Assembly (NCBI GenBank): GCA_950295325.1
Contig: OX485805.1
Coordinates: 29,687,501 to 29,747,500 of the forward strand
Length of the DNA stretch: 60,000 bases
DNA from: Polytrichum commune
Lineage: Eukaryota; Streptophyta; Polytrichopsida; Polytrichales; Polytrichaceae
Direction of reading: 5' to 3'
A program made the position numbers and the translations under genes. Under the pieces are notes generated by a model. It was not told where the DNA came from and ran no database searches. It saw nothing but the letters and a program-made list of their open reading frames with translations. Below, piece by piece: positions 34,726 through 47,535 of the stretch. The number at the start of each line of letters is the position of its first letter. The stretch's first letter is position 1.

Positions 34726-37700
34726 ATTGATTTTGGGCTTATTGAAATTTAGTCCCAGCTTGATCGGATTTTAATACCAGTCTAATCAGACTTCTAGTAG
34801 CCTATAGATTGTTGATGTGGTCTTGATCATTGGGAATAGGTGCCTCTACTATGCATTGTCATATTTAATGCATCCACATCCTGAGTTCAAGTAGAGTAGA
34901 ACCACCTATTCCCGATCAGTACATGTAAGCTCAAATTTTTGGCTATAGTATGGCTTGTAGGCTCAATTCCAGAAGTTAGTAAGAACTAGAGGCAATAGGC
35001 AGTTGGGAACTCATCTCGAGTGGGAATAGGGGGTTATTGTCGTTCCGAGGCGGTTGCTGCAACCACCTTCCCCTCCCCGTTGATAAGGAGGAGGTTGGCC
35101 ACTGCCTCCTCATGCTATATTCATGTTATAGAATCAAGCGTAGTCTCAAACTAGAAGCGAAAGGCTTTCAAAAAGATTCAATGTTCGCTCAGGGGTTGAG
35201 ATTGAACCCCTAGCATTAGGCAATGATCAAGCAAGATGTTTGTAAATGTAGATTAGTTGAAAGAGCTGAGTGTTTCGGACTCTGAGTTATCTTGAAAACT
35301 CTGACATTGAGAGTAAAAGTTTGTCAAAATGCAATTGACTGGAGTGGAATCTTGATTGTGGATCCTGATTTTTGGATATACGTAATGCCTTATGTAGTTT
35401 TTATCAATGGCCATGAGCATTGAAATAGATAAATAAATATTCAAGAGGGCGAGAAAGATGAATGATAACGTCTGAGAGTCAATAAAGTTTGCTACTAGTC
35501 TACGGCAATCAATGAGCATGAATGACGTCTCACTCAACCTGAGAGAATGAAGGCTAATTGCCGTGGAAGAAGGGCAATAGCCTTGTAAAAAATGAAGATT
35601 TGAATGTTAGTATGGCAAGTGATTAATTAAAAGTTATGAGAGTATGAGTTAGCAAAGACAAATGGCCTTAGGCGATAGGCCAATGATTGGCAAAGTCAAG
35701 TTGCCTAAGAGAGTGTCGAGGCCACCTTCAAACCCTCAGCAAACTTAGACGGTGTAACCCGCTGCTGACCGGTTTACATGGAAGTTACTCCCACCAAAAT
35801 TAGATCCTTCATTTGATTTCCATTTCTGGTGAAGGTGTTTGCACTCGTATAATCTTAATTTTGTGATACATAATCTTAATGCTCTTTTGAATCCTCAAGA
35901 ACAAATTGACCTAAGTTTTCAAGTTTATGTCCCCCGAAATCTAATGTCAAGGTTAGGTGTTCCTAAACCTTTATTAGATTTTGCATCTTATATGGATTTA
36001 GTAACATCATCCTTTTTCTAATCAAGAACCCTTTATAAATCTCTAAGGATAAAGTGTCCAAGTCTTTAAGTTTATGTTCCCCGAAACCCTAATGTCAAGG
36101 TTAAGTGTTTTAGGGAGAACATCGTTCATACATACAATATCTTTCATGGTTTGAATGATCGTAAAAGATTCTTAATCCATTTAAGAATATGTACTTATGA
36201 TAAGGTTACAATTCCTTGAAAGTCAAAACATACTCCCTCACTAAAGTATATTCATAAGATTTCCTTCCTATACTCAATTCCCAGAGTTCACATTTATATG
36301 CATGAAATCTTTCATTCCAAATGCTTGCCCTATGGTTACTCAAGTTCTTTTCCTTTGTAATTCCTAAATCATCATTTTAGAGTTTCTTTGGAGATCTTTA
36401 GGAATTCCTACGTAATCATTTCAAGTTCATTTGAATGACAAGATGTGTTTAGAGATGACATCTTGGATTGTAGTTTGATGTGGCCTAATCGACGGCCATC
36501 TCCTTTCGGTCCTCCTCTTGATGGTGAAACCGATATCTCCACCGAGTAAAGTACCTTGTACTCTTTAACCCATGATTCTCCGATTCCAAACTAACTTTAG
36601 ATGAAATTGCTCCGATTCCGAAAATGTGTCCTCCAAGTACAAAATGTAATTTCTCAAAGAGGTCCTTCTCTTTTTGCTATTTTAAACCCGCCTTCGGTTT
36701 TCAAACTTCTCCAAACAAAACTAGGCTTGGGTGTTGTTTTACGGCCGTACACCTTCAAATTCTCCTATTTGCACATTCTCCAAGTTTTTGAGGACTTTCC
36801 GAAGCCTCTTATAATTTTAGAAACTTGGATATATTTCAATCCAAGTCCGAGGTTGTATTTCAAACCTTTAAACTCCGCGAGGATATATTTCCATCCTTAA
36901 AACTCCGCGAGGATATATTTCAATCCTTAAAACTCCGCGAGGATATATTTCAATCCTTAAAACTCCGCGAGGATATATTTCAATCCTTTAAAACTCCACG
37001 AGGATATATTTCAATCCTTTAAACTCCGTGAGGATATATTTCAATCCTTTAAACTCCGCGAGGATGTATTTCAATCCTTTAACTCCGCGAGGATATGTCT
37101 CAATCCTTTAGGTCTTCAAGCGCCACCGGTCTTGTAGTCCTCCACCTCGGATAGCTCGTGTAGAATGAGGTGAATTAGGTGCCATATGTGGCCCCTTTAT
37201 ATAGGTTTTAAAATCAAGGTAAACTAAGATGTGGCGGTTAGGTCTTTAAATGTCTGTATTTACTAATTTTAGAACTATATGTCCCTTCAGTCTAAATTCA
37301 TCCCTGTTATATCTATTAATAGACTGACACGTGCTTAAAATAGATCTGCCAATGAGGTACATACGGGCATGTTCTAACCGCCTAGATGTGCCATGAGTTA
37401 GTTGTCATCCTCTTTCCTCCATTCATCTCAAAATTGGCTCATCATTCATTGCCGGTAATGGAGTTAGTTAAGCTCATCCAAAATTGGTCATCCTTATGTC
37501 CTTTCATCTACTCTTCTTATGGGTTCATCCTTTCTTCCATCCTTACTATGTCTACTTACTATCCTATTGAGCAACTCCTAACCCATTAGTGTAAGAGGTC
37601 ACTAATAAGTTTACTCAAGAGTGGGCCCTAACCTACTAATCTAAGGGTTCTCACTAATAGGTAGCCCGTAACCCTAATTTCTTACGGTCGAGGTAGGTCG

Positions 37701-38699
37701 GTGGGTCCCATAAGAGGGGGAAGTGGCTGGCCTTTCGTCTCGCGGCCTTCTCCTCCTCGGGCTCGCAGCTCCCTCCTTAGTCCCCTGGCCTTCTCCTCCT
37801 TGGTTGGGCCCGCAGCTTCCTTTAGCCGGGCTTCCACCCCTTTGTCGCCACGTGGCTCGTCTTCTTCCCTCGGGGTATGCTCCCAGTTCGCTCTCCCGGC
37901 TTCCTGGTTTGCTCTCGGTCCCTCTCGTCTGTCGCTCCGAACGGCTTCCTCCTTGCTCTGTCACCTAATCTGGGTTGCCACCGAAATCAATCTCCTTCAG
38001 CTGCTTAATGTAGGAGGTCTCTACAGAGAGGACTTGAGAGTTGAAAAGTGCTTGATAGAAAGAAATCGTGAGACTAATTTCTTAGGCAATAATCTTAGAT
38101 TAAAGCACTTAACCTGAGAGATGTAGGTGTAGGCATTTAGTCAAGAATGTGTAAGAGAGAGCAATAGTCCCAAGAGAGTTAATTAAGAGGGCAATAATCT
38201 GGAATCATTCAAGAAGACAACTAGTCATGAAGAGGCAACTACCTATCAAAGAGAAAGGAAGAGCATGAGATGGGCAATTAAAAGATGAAGAGTCAGCATA
38301 GACTAAGGAAGGCGATTAGCCTGAGTGGGACGTTAAGAGGAATTAAAGACCTGAGAAAGGTAGAGTCGAGGGACGAAGAGCGGACGAGGCCATACGCTTT
38401 ATAGGTGTCTCCCCTGAGAGAAAGACAGAGTGCAGAGAGGCAACTCTGATAGAATATAGCCTGAAAGCAACTACGTGACTTACCTGGCATAAGGCTAATG
38501 GTATGAATACATGCAATGGACATACATGGTAGCAGGCTATAAGGTGCAAAAGATAACACCAACCTGAGCAAGAAAAGTTGCTTGATTAGAGTAAGACTTT
38601 ACCAAAGGCAATTCAACTTGAGACTAAAACGGATATAGCCTAGCCGTTGATGCATTGATTTTACATAATTTTGTGAATAATTGTTGTGAGAAATTACTA
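34726..38699. repeat. Repeat-derived DNA with GGCAATTAGCCT-like words
   Basis: About 35240-35740 and 37980-38640 share a style of short degenerate words (GGCAAT, TAGCCTGAG, GGCAACTA), suggesting one element split by the segment at about 35750-37960, which holds the 30-bp minisatellite and a GC-rich low-complexity block (37690-37970). The second half runs into repeat copy B. No coding domain seen. Confidence 0.4.
36841..37110. repeat. 30-bp minisatellite, nine units
   Basis: Units start AACTCCGCGAGGATATATTT and end CAATCCTTTA. Eight clear units run from 36871 to 37110, preceded by one diverged unit at 36841-36870. One unit boundary has a 1-bp insertion, balanced by a 1-bp loss. There are no unique spacers. 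Confidence 0.95.
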
Positions 38700-40905
38700 G
38701 AGAAGATGAAGATGAAAATGGTGAACACTGTGAGACAAATTTCTGGCCAAATGGTTAAACTATAGACAAATAAATAATAACTGGATGAAATAGGATCCTG
38801 TAGATGAAAATAGTTAAACCATAGGCTTGGAAGGTAGTTATAACTATTAGCGTGGGCTTAGGCGTCCTTAGTTGGTTACAAAAAATTATCATCACTCTCC
38901 CTGCCGAGCCAAAAAAGATGGCAGCGGAGAGGAAGGCAGGCAGTCTTTGATCATAGTTGAGCGCAGAGAAAAAAAACTATAGGCTAGTCTCCCTCAGTAC
39001 CGCATTTGGGCGAGGACAATAATTAACTATTTTCTTGGACTAATCACCGCAATGATTGCGGGTTACCAATTTCTGTGAAGGAACATTGTTATTTGAATTT
39101 TGAGTTATGTTGAATGGCCGAGAGTGGTCATACTATTATCTATTTTGATTATTGGAATGCAACAGTGAAGCACCATTGTTCATCGTTGAGAGTGTTAATA
39201 ACAAAGATTGAAGCGTGAGAGAATTTTAGTACGAGTACGTTGGATTGGGAGAGTAAGTATGTGAGAGTTGATGAAGAGAAAACAAAGTGGACAATCAATT
39301 GAGCAAATTGTGGGAATGTAAAAGATTATGAGATTGAGAGTGTATGAAGGACTAGCGAGTGAATTCTAGGACGAAAATTATTGTAGCAGAGAATAGAATA
39401 TTGTGTGAACAATTGTCTAAGCGTCAAGCCCTTGTCGCAGTTCGGCAGTTGAGAAATTAAGAGAGAATGAGTCAGCCTCGCGGAGAAAGAGAGTGTGAGT
39501 CAGGATGAGGAACCAGTGAATGAATTGGGAAACGATTGGCCATTGTTGAAGATGCAATCGTCGGATTGAAAGTTGCGAGTATAGTTGATCGAATTTGAGT
39601 GAGAATTGGAAATGAGAGGATTATGGTAGAACTGATAAATAAATTGACCAACCGTTGAATGTAAGAGGATGTGAATGAGAGAAGGAATATAACTATGAAA
39701 GGCCAAACAGTCATCAAAGAGCGGTAACCCTCAACTCCGAGAGAGAGAGAGAGAGAAACATGAGGTTATAAGCGTTCATAGTGAAGCCAATAGTTGAGTG
39801 AAACTATCATCTCCATGTGAGAGGGTGGACCTGAACAGAGTGTTCAAGGGTTGTCTGAGAGAGAAACCACTTGAGAGGAGAGGTCCTGTGAAAGGTCCAA
39901 TCGAGTGAAGGAAGCCAAAGAGTCAAGGGTCAGTCCGAGAAGGAAACTATTGGCTATGGTTGAGACCTAATATAGGTTGTAGGGGAGTCGAAAGGCCAAG
40001 TGTCGGTCTGTACATGAACTGACTGATTATAGTTAAGCCTGTGAGAGGCAGTGGAAGAAGAAAGAGGAAATAGTTCAACCGAGTGTGATTATGGTTGAAG
40101 TAAACACTATAGGCTAATAAAAGTAAAGTATGTCAAGTCAATTTAGTGAGAGATAGTTGAAGTGATGAGAGATCACTTCTGATCAGTTGATTAGCGGTGG
40201 ATTTGAGGGTTGAAGAGGAATTAAATGAATTTAGGTTAGGATGAACTTTGGATCATCAAGGAGATTTAGGCATAAGTTATCCTAGTCTTAAATAGAGTTG
40301 TGAAGTGATACATAGTCTAGAGACTTGATCTTTGAGTATGAAATGCAATTTAACCATATCAAGTATTATCTTATGTGTTACCTTTGTTGTTGTTGTTGCA
40401 AGTTGTGCAGGGCGACTAAGACTATAGCTTGACCCTCATAATTATTGTTAGTTGCATAAATTGTGAGTAATGGTTAAATTTTGGAATTAAGGAATAAACC
40501 ATTTGTTTTGTATTGGAATTAATATTGACCAATTAATGAGGGAGTTGTTGTGAATTGAAGATGCATTGGCCAATGGTTACCAAAGACAATTGTGATACTC
40601 AAAGACTATTGTTCTCAAAAGATTATTGTTCTACAATCTCATGACAAGACGGATATTACAGTTATTGACACACATACCCCATTGAATGAGGAACAGTGAG
40701 AGGAAAACTTGAGAGAAAGGAGAGTAAAAGATGATTGAGTGATGTTTTAGAGTGAAGATAGCAACCCTATTGTCTAATTAATGAACTATAAAGTGACAAA
40801 TGCATGTAATAGACACTAGTAAAGCCTTCCTTGAGAGTATGTACCATGGGTTTTGGGTTATTTCAATCATAACAAAAACCTAACTACAATAACAGTCTTG
40901 GGAAA
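38700..40905 (+). repeat. Large noncoding repeat, copy B
   Basis: Reverse-complement counterpart of 11675-15505 (anchors given there). It lacks the roughly 1.6-kb minisatellite-rich insert of copy A. Open frames here are short and on the wrong scale for a gene. Confidence 0.65.
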
Positions 40906-41470
40906 ATGGCTGAAGGACTGTAAGTTGAATTAAGAGGAATTAAATTTGAGATTATTGCAAAACATAATTCATGACATTTGAAGTCGATGTGGCATTCAAA
41001 AGACAGTACCATGGACTTTGTCTTCACGATTAGCCATTAACGTTTTGCCAAGCTCTTAAGCTACACGACTAATTAGAAGATGAAATTAGAGTGATAGGAG
41101 TTTACACACATAGGACGGAACTCACCCACGATGGAAGAAGCACAAGGAATCATGAGAGTGGAAATTAAACATAATAAAGGAACAAGGGAGTAAAAGATCA
41201 AGATTGTTATTGTAATCCTTAATCCATTAATGTTATTGTAAAAGAAAGTATTGAAATTGGTCCCAACCTTAATCCAATGTGATAGCTCAGTCTTCCTTGT
41301 GATCTAGTTCCCTGGGTTATTTTTGTGTAAGTGTTTAAGTGATAGCAAAATCCTAACCACAAGTCCTTGTTGTAAATGTATAGGATGCCATAATCTTGAT
41401 AAGGTTGGGACCAATTTCAATACTTTCTTTTAGTGGGTGGTTAAAACAAGGTTTCACGTTTCACAGTTTC
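40906..41470. other. Intergenic DNA, nothing recognisable
   Basis: No feature supported. Confidence 0.35.
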
Positions 41471-41594
41471 TATGGTTAGTTTCCATGTAGACCACTTGCC
41501 CACCAAATCCTAGCAGAAATGTAGATGTAACCAAGTGGAATTTACATTTCCACTAGAATCTAGTGACGAGCGGCCTACATGGAAACTAACCCTA
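41471..41594. mobile_element. Small palindromic MITE
   Basis: Left arm TATGGTTAGTTTCCATGTAG then ACCACTTGCCCACCAAATCC pairs with the right arm (reverse complement TAGGGTTAGTTTCCATGTAG then GCCGCTCGTCACTAGATTC). It is 124 bp. A one-armed relative is at about 8895-8945. No target duplication was identified. Confidence 0.7.
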
Positions 41595-41624
41595 AGTCTC
41601 CATCTTTGGTTTTGATATCACTAG

Positions 41625-41935
41625 GGAATCAATAATGCCATGACACAAGTCGTGGTTTTGAGTGCTAAAATGATGAGAAGTTTGTCTCAAAATGAGCGGT
41701 TATGGCAAACTCTAGGTGTTGGTAATATATTTGGACCAACTTTTGGCTTCAAATACATTTTGGCTTCCAAATAATTTCAATTTAAGGAATAAAATTACCA
41801 ATTTTTTTGCAGTCCTCCTGATTTCTATCTTTATGCAAGGGACAAATTTGCACAGCCTTGTATTTCTCTAGATTTGACGCAAAATCTCTTGAGCAATCGC
41901 TTATGGGTGCATTTACTCTATGGATTTTGCAAAAG
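41625..41935 (-). repeat. Right member of a roughly 290-bp inverted repeat pair
   Basis: Counterpart of 34440-34725. A minus-strand open frame across it (cysteine-containing, about 70 codons) is not supported, because the paired copy is broken by stops. Confidence 0.65.
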
Positions 41936-43081
41936 AGGCATGCTGCCTCCTTGAAGGACTTTTCCACTTTCAAACATAATTCATACTTGGTATCTTCCAA
42001 TCTAAGTTGTACATCAATTTAGAATTGAGCCTTAACATACAAATTTGTTAAGAATTCCTTGCTATGATTTTTTTTGAATATCTTCAATGAAAATCTTATG
42101 CAGATGGAGTTTTGGCATGTCAATATATTTAATGTAGCTTTCAACCATATGGATGTAACTCTTAAGTGATTTGTAATAAAAAAATTCTTTTAAATGTAGA
42201 AAAAATTAGAACAAAGTGTTTTTAAGCCATTTTTAGTTCATACACCCCAAATTGAGTTCTTTCAATAGTAAGCAAAGTGGTGGCATAATATATAATGAAT
42301 CCATTATATGTTTGATCAATCCTTAACAAAAGTTATGTTGACCTATGAAGTCTTGTGATTCTATGACTTTTTGTTGTCAAGAATTTTGTACATGTTTTTG
42401 ATGAATTTGCTTGGTTGGAATTCTATTGTTAAGGCACATTGAAGACATAATGTAGAATATTTGAACTATGGACACTACAAGGATCACATGTTGCTACCGC
42501 TCACTCCTTGCCACTACGAGGTAGATTTTGGGTCTACAATCTATTGATGGCTTGGGTATTATCCTTGTTGGTGATCTAGAGTTGTCTTTGGTGGTTAGTT
42601 CATTGTTTTCCGTTGACATGGGAGTGTGAGATTGTTGAGGATCCGCCTCCCCACTAATTAGGGGTGTCTTCTTTGTTCTTACTTCATTTTTGATATTGGC
42701 TAGATTTCCTTATGGCTCAAAATACATTTATGGGTAATCAATAATAATAATAATCTACTATTTTCATAGATTTAGATACATGAAATCGCCCCAGGATAGA
42801 TCGCATCTTCATTCGGTTGGACCCTACCCCTCCCACATCTCCTTCACTGCCCAATCTCTCACATTGGTTCCCAATGAAGAGGAGTTCCCACGCAGGTGCG
42901 TGCATGAAGACCAGATAGTGAAGGAGACATAGGAGGGGCGAATGAAAGTGTGATCTAGCTTGGGGGCATGAAATATACCTCGTAGTAGCAACAACACGCT
43001 ATTCTTTTGTGGGAGTACATTCGTTGTTTATTTTTTTGTTCAATTTTTTCCAAGTCTTGATCTTTGGGAAATTTGGATAAC
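41936..43081. other. Intergenic DNA, nothing recognisable
   Basis: AT-rich; no gene or defined repeat seen. Confidence 0.35.
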
Positions 43082-43089
43082 AAAGAATA

Positions 43090-44326
43090 GGGAATTGTTA
43101 AAACCACCACGCCTTTTGTTAATGCCACCACGCTCGTGATTTGCAATCACGTCATTTGGGATTTTACGCGCGATGTTAGAGTATCTTAAATTAAACTAAT
43201 CTCTTGGCGGGCCGGACGAGGGCCGCTATATGAACCATTTATGGCGGGGGAAGATCTTTACTATACGCGGGCCGGTTCTAGGGGGGCGGACATTGGTGGG
43301 GCTCACTTATGCTGTCGGCCTCATGTCTTATTTCGGGGAGCCCACCTTTAGGCTCTTGTTGGGCTCGGTGGCTCGGTGGCTACGTGGCTAGGCGGATTAG
43401 GTAACTAAGTATAATTCCTTTCTAGGCCTACTTACTACTAAATAACTAGTTGCTTAGGCCTACTTACTGCTTAATAACTAGTTGGTTAGGCCTACTTACT
43501 ACTAATTAACTAGTTGGTTAGGCCTACTTACTACTAATTAACTAGTTGCTTAGGCCTACTTACTACTTAATAACTAGTTGGTTAGGCCTACTTACTACTA
43601 ATAAGTAGTTCGTTAGTCTTACTTGCTTAGTAGCAAATGGTGACTAAGGTTGAGTCAATTCTACTTACCTTACAATGTCCGTTTAAGATCCGGTTACCTT
43701 ATAATGTTGGGCGAAGTTGGAAGTGCCCACATTGCTTTCAAGTTATAAACCATGTGTGAGTACATAATAGAATTGACTCAACCTTAGTCACCCTTTGCCA
43801 CTAAGCAAATAAGACTAACGAACTACTTATTAGTAGTAAGTAGGCCTAACCAACTAGTTATTAAGTAGTAAGTAAGCCTAAGCAACTAGTTAATTACTAG
43901 TAAGTAGGCCTAACCAACTAGTTATTAAGCAGTAAGTAGGCCTAAGCAACTAGTTATTTAGTAGTAAGTAGGCCTAGAAAGGAATTATACCTAGTTGCCT
44001 AATCCGCCTAGCCACGTAGCCACCGAGCCACCGAGCCACCGAGCCCGCCTAGTCCAACAAGAGCCTAAAGGTGGGCTCCCCGAAATAAGACATGAGGCCG
44101 ACGGCATAAGTGAGCCCCACCAATGTCCGCCCCCCTAGAACCGGCCCGCGTATAGTAAAGATTTTTCCCCGCCATAAATAGTTCATATAGCGGCCCTCGT
44201 CCGGCCCGCCAAGAGATTAGTTTCATTTAAGATACTCTGACATCGCGCGTAAAATCCCAAATGACGTGACTGCAAATCACGAGCGTGGTGGCATTAACAA
44301 AAGGCGTGGTGGTTTTAACAATTCCC
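43090..44326. mobile_element. 1237-bp foldback element with 8-bp target duplication
   Basis: Left arm 43090-43663 and right arm 43768-44326 are reverse complements with few differences, around a 104-bp spacer. The ends are GGGAATTGTTAAAACCACCA. AAAGAATA flanks both sides (43082-43089 and 44327-44334). Each arm contains a 32-bp tandem repeat (TAGGCCTACTTACTACTAAT then TAACTAGTTGGT), about six units on the left (43423-43613) and about five on the right. It is structurally like Drosophila FB or plant foldback MULEs. It has no coding capacity. Confidence 0.9.
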
Positions 44327-44334
44327 AAAGAATA

Positions 44335-45613
44335 TTATAAACTATTATACTACCACCAACAACCCATTCAATTTTCTTGGACATATCAACATCTCCCATT
44401 CTAATGCAACACAAATACCTTGTGGATGACCTTGAGTTGTGAAGCCCAATTGCAGAGTCATTAATATGCTTTGTGGGCTCCTTCCTTTCTATTTAGACTA
44501 AAGGGACAAACCTCCATGAATCAGGATCCACGGTGCCAATTATAGATTTGACGGTCATTCTATCTTTTGTTTTAAATTCAGAATTCTCAATATAACTTCA
44601 CTCACCTTTCATTTTGTGTGACCTCATAATATAGCAATCAGATATTTGAACACCTACGTAGGAAGACTTAGATTGAAATTAAGCTCCCAACATCCATTGT
44701 TATATTTTGAGGGCCCATGTTGTTGAGTAATGTTATGAGCATATGCCACATACAAGGTAACCCCATGCTAATATGATATCCTTAACAAAGTTTCTATCAT
44801 TAGTCTTGAATGCATGAGCTAATTATGGCCATGTCAGAAATGGCAAAGCATGTAACCTTGGGGACCACATACATGCAAACGTTCACATTCTATCAATAAT
44901 TACACGCATTCAATGCTCCAACGTTTCAATGTTTTTCTTTTTTGTTGCAAACTTTGCACACCCTTTTTTCCTCTTGTGTCCAGTATGGAGCAATTAGGGT
45001 TGAGCGGAAACTCAAGGGACTTGATTGTTTTTTAAAATTGGGATGCTTAAAAATATAACATTTGTATAAAAATGATATTTTAGTGTTACAAAAAGGCAAG
45101 TGCGTGTGGCGGCATTCAAACTTGCATCATTTTCCTCCCAAAGATTATTCTAACTAGGCTATCCACGTATTCTTAAGGGAGATGGTGGATCTTTCACACT
45201 TTTGTATAATGATGAAGAGCAAGGCGGGAATGGGTTTTGATGTTCTTCACAATGTCCTCCCACCTTGTTCTGTTTATTGAGACACTTTAGAGAACAAAAT
45301 GGGAACATTGATCTACCATGTACACCTATCATGATTATGAAGCAATTGTGCGGTGTAATATTGTAACACTAAAATATTACAACTAAAACATTCATACATT
45401 GAACCATTGAGATTTACATTGGTAAAGTACCCCCATGCGTGCCCAAGGCGACGACGTTTGCACAGCTTGACACAACCATAATTAGCTCGTGCATTCAAGA
45501 CTAGTGACAAACAATTTGTTACCTAATATAATATATGCATTGTTATTACATTATCATAGTAAGCTTAGCTACTAGTGGATGGATGGTATGGCTTCTATGG
45601 CAGGGAGAGAGGG
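44335..45613. other. Intergenic DNA, nothing recognisable
   Basis: No gene supported. Confidence 0.35.
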
Positions 45614-45783
45614 AATCATTATATACAAGCGTACCTCTCATTCATCCAACATAAAAGTCTTGAAATACTATGCAAACCCTGAATTAGTGTACTTGAGGTC
45701 ATTTAAAATGAATTGACAACAAACCTATAGAAGGTCAAATTTTTATGTTGGATGACTGAGAGAGGCACATTCGTATATGATAG
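45614..45783. mobile_element. MITE with about 45-bp terminal inverted repeats
   Basis: The left end AATCATTATATACAAGCGTA plus CCTCTCATTCATCCAACATAAAA pairs with the right end (reverse complement TATCATATACGAATGTGCCT plus CTCTCAGTCATCCAACATAAAAA). A one-armed relative lies in the PR-10 intron (16680-16735). Confidence 0.65.
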
Positions 45784-47535
45784 CTATGATTTTGACTCAA
45801 AATATTTCAGATAACTATCATTTTGAGTTGATATATTTTGACAACATTTTGGGAGGTCAATCATGGTAGGTCCACATTGGTCGGAATTGGTTTGGATTGT
45901 CACAAGAAATTCGGTGACCTACTTCATAGGTTTGGTAGCTACATTTGATGTATAGCGTTTACTCCTTGTGCCACCCTAATTTATTTATGGGCATGAGTTG
46001 AAACAACATTTTAGCACACGATATCATCATTTTTCATGCTACATTTTCATCTAAGCTCTACACTAAATATCCCAATTAGCGTTTGTTATTGTTCAAAGTT
46101 ACATAGTGCTATAACTGTTCAATGAGAATGTAATATTCTACCAAGCAAAGTCATTTATGTGTTGATGGGCCGTACTGTATGTAAGAAAGTTACATAACTG
46201 TTAAAGAAAATCAGGCCCCCATTAATTGCTAACGAAAATCATTGAAAACATGTTTCCTAAAGTGTTGTATGTATGCTCAACGCTTTGTAGGAGTGGCGGT
46301 TTTGGAACCATCTACCTCATGCACACTCTTGAAAAAGAAAACTGAAAATCGGTAATAAATTGATGCAGAATCCTAAGAACACATTGAATAGCAGTAATCT
46401 ACCATGATAATTCTCCAAGACGATTTCATGGAATCGAGACACAATCTGGCACTTGAAATTCTATACTCGCATCAAGAGCACTTGTAAACAACCTCGGATC
46501 ACTGTGATACCGAACGCTTGAAAAATGCTTCAGTTCCAAGTCGATTGAAAATGCTTTAGTTTCAAGTCGATAGAGTCAGATCTCAATCACATTGGCATCA
46601 CGAACTCAACCAGATCGCAACCCTTCACATCCATCATGTCCAGAGTGTTTTTCAGGTTAGATTATCCTGCTGATTGTTAAGAAGATCTTGATAATTGATA
46701 CAACTGCTAAAAGAAGAAGTATTGTTACAAGAAGCTAAGGAAAACAAACGTCTCTTAAAACGCAAATGGACTGACCTGATTTTCCTATGCAATTAGCTCT
46801 TGATTGCCCACGGTGACCCAAAGGTTACCTCATGGCAGGAAATCACTTCTTATCACCAATTCATGTCATCATCCAAGCATGGAGAGGCTCATATGTTTTA
46901 AGATTAGATACGTAGGTCCAACAATGATAAGGTGCACCACTAAGGATTAAACAGGAAGGAGTCCTCACATTTCATAAGGATTCATGCTTGAGGCAGCATT
47001 ACCAATTAAAGAAAAATAATCTTTAATCTAACGTGATGGTAATATTCTACGTCTTGATTATAAACCTATATGAAGTTCGGAATTAATGCATGATAGCTAT
47101 TGAAAGGAGTGTCAAGGACTGTGAAAAAAACGTGACACAATTGTGGTACACCTTAGTGTGGTTGGACCCAAGTGCATGTCCTATTGGATCTCATTCTAAT
47201 TTGAAAGGAAACGGTATACTGAGGTGCATTTGCTATTTGTAGAAGGTCACTAAAACTTGGACAAGGCAACAATATTTTTGTAGAGTTGTATGTGGACAAT
47301 TGGACTCATTTTGGATTATCTTTAGCAGTTTGGAGAGCACCTTAAACCAAACATGCTTACTTGATTTATAGGTGCACTCAACTTTATATGTGTATTATTT
47401 GAATCTAAATAAACTTTGGCTTTAATACTTCTTGGAGGCTCATATAAACTATGGTACAAGCCATACTAGGATGTAAACGAATGCCTTTATAATAGCAACT
47501 TTAAGGGTTAAGAAGTAGGGTTTCTTTTGACCTAC
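45784..47535. other. Intergenic or intronic DNA downstream of the unassigned minus-strand gene
   Basis: May include further introns or exons of the gene at 47536-52286, because its last visible exon ends in a donor. Candidate donors on the minus strand occur near 46780-46850, but I cannot assign an exon. A repeat shared with 4462-4510 is at about 46161-46205. Confidence 0.3.

Noticed and set aside
36841-37110. Regular 30-bp repeats resembling a CRISPR array
   Set aside because: Units are contiguous with no unique spacers, and the context is a plant nuclear genome. It is a minisatellite.
37674-38117. Overlapping long frames on both strands in a GC-rich block
   Set aside because: Internal duplication (GGCCTTCTCCTCCT words) and low complexity explain them; no recognisable protein.
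35240-38640. Possible LTR retrotransposon
   Set aside because: No reverse transcriptase, integrase or gag frame, no clear primer-binding site and no matching long terminal repeats could be found.
41782-42000. Cysteine-containing minus-strand frame that looked like a zinc-finger exon
   Set aside because: It lies in the inverted repeat paired with 34440-34725, where the same sequence is interrupted, so it is repeat DNA.
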